DNA of 64,000 nt, taken from Flabesymbios commensalis. Taxonomy: Eukaryota; Annelida; Polychaeta; Terebellida; Flabelligeridae. Under the pieces are notes generated by a model that saw only the letters and a program-made list of their open reading frames with translations, was not told where the DNA came from and ran no database searches. Below are positions 57,301 to 64,000 of the stretch, one piece after another. Position 1 is the first letter of the stretch, and each line of letters starts with the position of its first letter. The position numbers and the translations under genes were made by a program. The DNA lies in contig OZ024914.1 of NCBI GenBank assembly GCA_964017125.1, positions 27,323,073 through 27,387,072 on the forward strand. The letters run 5' to 3'.

Positions 57301-59040
57301 TTATGTAACTAAATATGTCGACATAGACTATCTAGATATTACAAAAGATGTGAATCTTGAAATAATAGATGCAAAGTGGTCGACAAATCTTGAGGAAAGT
57401 AGAATTATGTTGTTATAATTATTGCCATTCATTATTGCAATGAGCCTTTTGGTGCTTGGGAATGGCGGCAAATTTTCCATTAACTTTGTACGTAGATATT
57501 ACATTCTTGAGCACTAAACGAGCTAAGGCTCATAGCTATTTGTTGATTTATTGTAGTTTATCTGGTGAATTTACCAATGCTTTGAATGAATTGCTTTGCA
57601 ACTTCATTTTCTTTCACATGCAGCTATTAACTAGATGAGTGGATTTTGTTAAACTTTTGTTATGCCACATATTTATGACTAAAGTACTTGGAAGACCAGT
57701 AGATTAGCTGATTGCTTGTTTAATATTGTGCGTGACCACCAGGTCATGCCATTGTAGCACCTATCTTCTCTTTGTATATTGTGGTTTGATGACAATTGTT
57801 ACTCGTTTCTCAAGCAGGAATCTGTTCAACTTTCATGCTCGGCCACCTTGCGTAAATAACGTATTCTTCAGTAGTCTATTTTTTTTCAATGTTAAGGGTT
57901 ATAAAATCTGCATACAATAATAAATATTCCGTGTTGTTTTGTTGCAAGGAATCATTTATCACTTATATCGCGGACATTTATGGGCATTCATGTTACTATC
58001 TAACCTATAATAACTAATTGTTACATGATGGTTATTCTAACATTGGATAAATATGTTTGTGAAGACAGTATTATTTTCGCAAGGTAAATGCTCACATTGC
58101 CTAGGATGAAAGACTGAATAAATGTGAACAGGTATCTGCTTTTGTGGTCCACTCTCATGCCATAGTATATGTACCGTAGTACAACTGCATTGTGATCGGA
58201 AGCATCAGTAACTTAGTGCTGCTAGAAACCAGCTAAGACGACTAGTAGTTTTACTTATAGTACGCTTTTTTAAGTATATTCTGTTTAAATATTGAGCTGT
58301 TTGATATTTATGAAGGTTTACTAAATTAGAACATTGTGAATGTAATGGTAAAGTGCTGAATATGTGGCTTGTTACTGGTTTTGGCTGTTTTGATTGTTAT
58401 GCTGCATGTAGGTGGTGTATAATGATAAGCTGGTAGCTGGCAAAGGTCGAAGATGGTAAAGTGCATAACTTGTAGTTGTGCATTTGCGGGATTAAAGGGA
58501 TTGATGAAAAAAGGAAAGCTGGATACAGCATTGTTCTATTTTTAGCGTAAACATATAAGGTCTACCAAAGGACCTCTATACATTATAGTGTTATTGATCC
58601 CACATTGATGCTTTTTCACTTTGAAAAAGATATCATATTGTTTTATGTATTTTATGTTTTATAACTCGCTCCAGAAACCGGTTTGAAACCTTTACCGTTA
58701 CAAAATAGATTTGTATCTGTTAACTGTGCTATGTGTTGATGATAAAAACAATGCCATATTTTTTCTGTTATTCTTTATTTTGTTTTGTGGCTGGTATAAT
58801 GTGTACCACAAGAAAGCAGTGGTCTCTTCTGCTTTCTTAGGTGATGAGGTGTCCGCATTTTTCGAGCCTATATGTAATATTACTGAAGGTAATGTTTCAT
58901 CTGAAGGCTTATTAACCTCTCTTTGAGAAGTTTTACTGTTTCTTAGTCTGTGATCAAATATTGTACATACTTGAATATTTGTCCAGTGACTTTTGGAAAA
59001 AAAGCAGGAAAAAAGTTAGCAACACTTGACTATTTTTTAA
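57301..59040. other. Downstream of the Pur gene
   Basis: AT-rich, repeat-poor sequence; part may still be 3' UTR. No other gene is seen. Confidence 0.35.
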
Positions 59041-59203
59041 CCCTCTGCGTGCTCAAGTATATATCTTGTTTGAAAGTAATCTTTTAAAATACCTCGTTCT
59101 TAAAATAATTTTTGTTATAATTTTGACGATTACTAAAATATGGGTTGTTGCAGAAAGTTATTTTGATTGAAATTCCAGCACACGTATTTTGGCACACAGA
59201 GGG
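59041..59203. mobile_element. piggyBac-like MITE
   Basis: CCCTCTGCGTGC at the left and GCACACAGAGGG at the right are inverted with one change; TTAA lies before and TTAT after. Confidence 0.75.
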
Positions 59204-60740
59204 TTATCGAGCTGAATAAGCTAATGGTATTCTGCCCTGAACATCTTGTGAAAGTTTATATATTTTGGCATTTAAAAAAATTGCAACTCTGGAGATCTCG
59301 ATTAGTCTATTAAACTGCTGGTTTTCAAATCCGTATAAACTTAGCAATTAAAAAATTAGTCAAAAACGCAGGATTACGAAAACCTTTAATCCCAAATGTT
59401 GTGCAGATCAAATATATAAATCTTATTGTAAACAGGGTGTTTGTTGTTTGTTTAACATTGTTTACAGTGAGTCTTTTCACTGCACTACACAAGTATATGC
59501 CATAGATGAATAAAAATGTTGATAACCCGAATTATGTCTCCTGAATTGTTTTTACCCCTGGGCCCGCAACCCCACTTTTGATTACTGTGCCAACATCTAA
59601 CTGCAGATTCAAAAACACGCCCATTGCCACAAAGTTAACGCTTCTTGGCGAAGGATGAACGCCTCTCTGCGCAAAATGTCAATTTAGAGCACTGACTGCT
59701 CACAAAAAGTGTAAAAAAAGACAATGTTCAATTACTTGGTGTAACAATAGATTGTATAATGACAATGCTGGTGTTTATTTTACTCGTATAGCGACTAGGC
59801 TATAGTTTGTTCAGACGAATGAAAACAGTTGGCTACCCATCCTAATATTCCGGACTTATAGTCCTTTTCAAACCCATTTTTGCTGGTAAGTAGCTCTATG
59901 AACGTCATAATATAATTGAATGGTAGAGATTGAGTCCAGACTGACTAAACAACTGTAGAGCAAACTGGAAGCTTTATTTTGGAATTATCCGCCAAAACTA
60001 AAGTTCTTGTCTGGTTGAACGCCTATTGGAGCATGTGCATACGCCTATCGGTGCAAATAAGATTTACCGAAATAGAAAGCATGTTATTTTCAAACATTTT
60101 TCAGTGGTGGATCCACGTTCTGGATAAAGAGTGGGCACAGGGTATTTCTCTCTCACCCCCCCCCCCCCCCGCCCAAGATGTTTTTGTTATATTGTCTACA
60201 CTGTTTTTATCACGTATTATCGATACATGTAGTAGACCTATTCAACGTTATATTGCTACTTAAGACTAGGTCATATACGTCTACCAACGCATTTAGATAC
60301 TTAGGCCTATGCTAATTAACAAATCCCAACAGCCCACACTTTCTTTTAGAAACATTTACTTCAAAAAATAAGACTGAGGAATTCTTGTATACATTTATTA
60401 TTATGAGTAATATTTATCACTGTAACCATGGTAAATAAGGTACGATGGGGATTGTCAGATGTCGGCTATATAAAAAAAAATCGGGCCTAAATAAAGCTAT
60501 TTTGACCAAGGAAAGTTCCATGTAGCGTCACCTCCGGAGTGACGCATAAGGGGGGCCCGGGCCTAACATCTGCCCCCAACCTAGCTTGCTGGGCAGGGAT
60601 AAAGTATTCAAAATCGCAGAAGAATACTAAACTTACGTAGGCCTAAGTTTAATTTATAATGTCTAGGCCTATATTGCTATATAAAAAAGATCCGGAATAA
60701 TTGTAAAATAATTATAAAAGTATAACTTATAATAAGTAAA
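59204..60740. other. Intergenic, unassigned
   Basis: Contains a C-run at 60156 and no recognised gene. A ggtggatccacgttctgg piece at 60105 hints at another CAGGGGCGGATC-type fragment. Confidence 0.4.
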
Positions 60741-60989
60741 CAGGGGCGGATCCAAGGGGGGTTTAATAACCCCCTCGAAAAAAATATAATTTTATTTAGA
60801 GGTTTCCTTATGAACTGGTTCCACACTGAGGAACAAGCAGTACCCAATATGCCTTAGATAGCCGGAGAAAGCCTTTGAAAATAAAAAATCCCCGGGTGGG
60901 CTTTTCTGACCCCGCGCTGCAGTGAAATATTCCTTTTGCAAGTTTCAACCCCCCCCCCCCCTGTCAGTGAAAAGCTAGATCCGCCCCTG
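60741..60989. mobile_element. hAT-like MITE, CAGGGGCGGATC ends
   Basis: CAGGGGCGGATC and GATCCGCCCCTG are perfect 12-bp inverted ends of a type widespread in animal hAT MITEs. The inside is G-run and C-run DNA. No convincing 8-bp duplication was found. Confidence 0.75.
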
Positions 60990-61041
60990 ACTAACAAGGC
61001 CTAAGCCTACAACGGTTTGTGCTAACTAGCCAGGACTGTCG

Positions 61042-61128
61042 TACCCAGCAAACTTTAGGTTTACTGTTGAGCCAACGTCGTAGACGATGGGCTAGCGGTA
61101 AACCAATGTTGGACCAGTTTGCTGGGTA
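61042..61128. mobile_element. 87-bp element with perfect 13-bp inverted ends (GTTGGGCCAAC family)
   Basis: TACCCAGCAAACT and AGTTTGCTGGGTA enclose gttgagccaacgtcg and ggtaaaccaatgttggacc. It is the cleanest copy of the family also seen at 2663, 6430, 16640, 35400, 39475 and 41202. Confidence 0.8.
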
Positions 61129-61775
61129 GTAAAAGTGTGAAGGTCATATATAGGCCTATGCGTAATGAAAAGATTTAGACCAAATATAGGCATCCATCAG
61201 AACTTATATGATGATAATCTAGATGACCGGTGTAGGTCTATTACCACTGATGACAGTAGGCCCCTATTCAACTTTAGAGGGTAGGCCTAGACAGAATTAT
61301 TCTGCTACAGCCTTATCACACTTACCACTGCTTACCTGTGGCTCATTTAATGTCGACTTGACATTTATTTGTGCCATATGATAAGACTAGGCCAGACTAC
61401 TGGTCACTCTTCGCTGTAAATCATGTACATCATGAGGATATTAACTCATCCTCATCTCCCAATGCATACATGTAGTGAACTACATGACTTTGTGCACTCG
61501 TGTGACCCTGTAGGCCCTATACTCACTTGGGTGACACAATAAGCAGGGGGGTAAGTATAGCACAATCGTGGCTGAAACAAAACTTGAAATTCAAGATTTC
61601 AGCCACAGATGGCTTCCAATAAAAATGTGTTAGCCTACTTAATTTCCCTTTTGCCTTCATAATTATGAAAGATTCGGCCTCGATTAATTAGTTCGATAAT
61701 AGAACTGGTTGGTTAGAATCAGTGACCCTACATACCATGCTCAGCTCATATGTTACAAAAAGTTATGTACGGCCT

Positions 61776-62022
61776 CAGGGCTGGCCAAAAGTTGCATTGA
61801 TTGGCGCTCTGCATTGATTACAATGGGCACCAGAAAAAAAACTGTGTGCAGCCTCTATCGACTTGGATCATTTTCATCCATACAACTCTATTCTGTAGCC
61901 TGCCTACATGTATATATGGGCGATTTCTGGAGTCATTTCTTGTCGCGCAATATAACCCTTTGGTGCGTTTTGACCCTGCCTGTCGCTCTGATGTGCGACA
62001 TAGCGACAATTGGCCAGCCCTG
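61776..62022. mobile_element. MITE with CAGGGCTGGCCAA ends
   Basis: CAGGGCTGGCCAA and TTGGCCAGCCCTG are perfect inverted ends, bordered by GGCCT on both sides. Overlapping frames of up to 111 aa on both strands are shadows of the element. Confidence 0.65.
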
Positions 62023-63190
62023 GGCCTACTGTATCTTGAGTTGAAGTCAAAATCACTCTCAGTCACCACCATATGTTAAAAAAAACTTTCATTTTCTAGG
62101 ATAAAAGGACCACAACAATCCATGGTCCACGCCTTTATAGTGTAGTAAATCACAGGTCTGGGCTATCAGCTGTTCATGGACCTATCGTGTGGGGTGCTAG
62201 GGCGTTACCGATATCGTGTGTAGGGTGGTCTGGGGAGACAGCCAGTTAGCGTACCGGCAACTGCCGGCAACGAACAGCGATCCTAATAATTCAATCTGCC
62301 GTCTTGGCAACGGTGAGTGAATAACTTCCTTAACTCTTGCTCCTGTTCATTCTCTCTTTATTATAGTCTAGACATTTAACTGTGCACACAATCCCAAACA
62401 GAGCACTTCGACCTCACGCCATGCGGCTCGGGCTTTGCAGCTGAGACGGGACGTCTGTTCGGCTCAGTGCCTGCGGAATAAGTGGTGCGCGGTCGGTTTG
62501 GCGCAGAGCTATTCAAAGCAAGGCTGCGCAGGCAACGGCCACTCGTCAGTAGTCGTAATTCCGAGCAGTCCCGAAACGGGTGCGACGCTATTCCCACATT
62601 ACCCCCGGGTTAAGTGACAACGTATGAACCAAACCAACTTGTGGGTACAGCGTCGGTTCGTCGTTCCGTTTGAAAAAGTGCACAAAACCAACATACATTA
62701 ACCAAGCAGTAAAACAGTCGGGTATGAACATACAGCTTGGGTGGTTGGTGAACATCGCAGTCGCAGCATGATGAATTAAAATTTCTTATTATATCATGGT
62801 TCCTATCGTTATTTATTGTGCTGCTGCGCTATGTGTTCCAGCCAACCTATGTAAATTGAATTAATTAATTTAAATGCTAAGTAACAAAATTACTTTCTTA
62901 GGTAATTTAATTAAGTTACATTTCACATATTTAATTTAATTATGCCAGGCCTGGCGAATTCATAGGCCTATTTACAAATTATAATTATTGCGATACATGT
63001 AGCTGGTCCCGCCGTAGATGTCGTTATAGGCGCCACTATGGCGTGGACCATCTGCACGAATCGGGCAGGAGTGAGGATTTTTCGTCCAACTCTAGTCTGT
63101 TTCATGTTGGCGTCCAATATAATTTTGTCGCTATTGGCGATGTCCGAATTATTTCTAACATTTGATGTTTTAGGCTTGTCGGTTGTATGA
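62023..63190. other. Unassigned, GC-richer patch then AT-rich
   Basis: 62200-62640 is richer in CpG than its surroundings. It might hold a flanking part of the element to the right, but no border was found. Confidence 0.35.
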
Positions 63191-63194
63191 GGGG

Positions 63195-64000
63195 TTATAC
63201 CAGAGATAATATAATAACATCTCTGGTTATACCCCGTAAGTGTAAAGGTACATGTGAATACGTTCGCAAACCGCCGTTGCTCCCGTTAGCGCGGGAAACG
63301 GCGGGGGTTCGCGAATGTGGCGCTACATAAGGTGCGAATTGTTTAGGCAAATTTACTCTGTGAGCTTGATGCTGTGTGGCCATATTCTTACCAATTTTAG
63401 CTGCTGCAGACTGTGTCTGTGTATTCGTTTTCAATTTAACTCTTGTCTTGTCGGACTTCTGGGTGAGAGTGCTACTGGATCTTATTTTGTCCTTTCGAGA
63501 CCCGCGAACGATCTCGGTAGTCTTTGAATTTGTCGTTTTCGATTGCATTTTATGCTGTGTTGTTGTACCTGTTGCAGGCTCGCACTCGAAATGTGCGGGT
63601 TTAATTCGGTCAAAGGATACCGTTTCCACCTTGCCTTTAATCAGGATTTTCATGACTCTGCCGCTCCTTACGATGACCTTATATGGGCCGTCGTAAGGAG
63701 CGGTCAGAGGCGATGCTTTTGCGATTCTTCGCAAAAATACATGCGAGCATGTTACAATTTACTTATATTGAAAAATGTTTTTTCGTGGTGTGTCGCGCTG
63801 TGGGCACAAACGGAGACGTGACATGGCTACCCGTAGTTTATCAGAGTAGTTGTCTAAATCTGTATGTGCGTCGACGGTGTACTTCTATGTGAATTCACCT
63901 GGCAGTCTGAGTGTCGTACCATAAATCATTTCAGCAGCCGATCTGCCCAATTACTCTTTAACGGCGGAACGAACGCCTGGTAATACGGCAGGTAATGTTG
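63195..64000 (-). mobile_element. Ty3/Gypsy LTR retrotransposon fossil, end of pol; runs off the window
   Basis: Minus-strand frames show the tail of the integrase part of pol, including AAEMIYGTTLRLPGEF and, in the C-terminal domain, PYDGPYKVIVRSG and VSFDRIKPAHF, typical of Ty3/Gypsy elements. The copy appears broken, with at least one interruption. No LTR, primer site or gag part could be identified inside the window. The age cannot be judged without its other end. Confidence 0.8.

Noticed and set aside
61709-62079. Three overlapping frames of 84-111 aa suggesting a gene
   Set aside because: They lie across a short element with perfect CAGGGCTGGCCAA inverted ends; frames on both strands are expected from the composition.

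Overview
The window is non-coding-rich, AT-rich eukaryotic DNA. It holds one host gene spread over about 28 kb, and almost everything else is transposable-element debris. Introns have GT-AG or GC-AG borders. The repeats include CR1/L2- and Jockey-like LINEs, tRNA- and 5S-derived SINEs, many short DNA-transposon derivatives, and a very common AGGCCTA word. Together these suggest a marine invertebrate, probably a deuterostome such as an echinoderm, hemichordate or amphioxus. I cannot place it more finely from sequence alone.

The gene, on the + strand at 26192-54006, encodes a Pur-alpha-type single-stranded nucleic-acid-binding protein. Seven coding exons give a 240-residue protein with three PUR repeats. 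Intron phases alternate 1,0,1,0,1,0, so each PUR repeat is split over two exons. The last intron has a GC donor. The first coding exon is duplicated 2.1 kb downstream (28293-28391). The copy lost its ATG, but it is a stop-free 99-base exon of symmetrical phase 1-1 that could be spliced in frame.

Layout. 1-9.65 kb: short inverted-repeat elements (several TTAA-flanked, piggyBac-like), one SINE with clear target-site duplications, and GGAACTT minisatellites. 9.66-13.35 kb: a 3.7-kb foldback element with ~165-180 bp inverted ends holding a 22-bp minisatellite and ~150-bp tandem modules. 13.4-18.7 kb: SINE and LINE tails, a miRNA-sized hairpin, and the first copy of a module-array element. 18.7-24.1 kb: two degraded LINEs on the minus strand, one split by a SINE. 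24.4-26.1 kb: repeats and the upstream side of the Pur gene. 26.2-54.0 kb: the Pur gene, whose introns are packed with nested elements. 54-59.5 kb: probable 3' UTR and downstream DNA. 60.7-62.0 kb: short DNA elements. 63.2-64.0 kb: the end of a broken Ty3/Gypsy element running off the right edge.

The most unusual theme is a group of element families with one common plan: a T-run, a GC-rich or palindromic 5' hairpin, a variable number of ~130-175 bp tandem modules, the 5' motif repeated inverted, then a ~20-nt tail. This plan resembles Helentron-associated elements (HINEs). Two near-identical copies 33 kb apart differ by exactly about five modules. One family carries repeated perfect DR1 nuclear-receptor-type sites inside the gene's introns.
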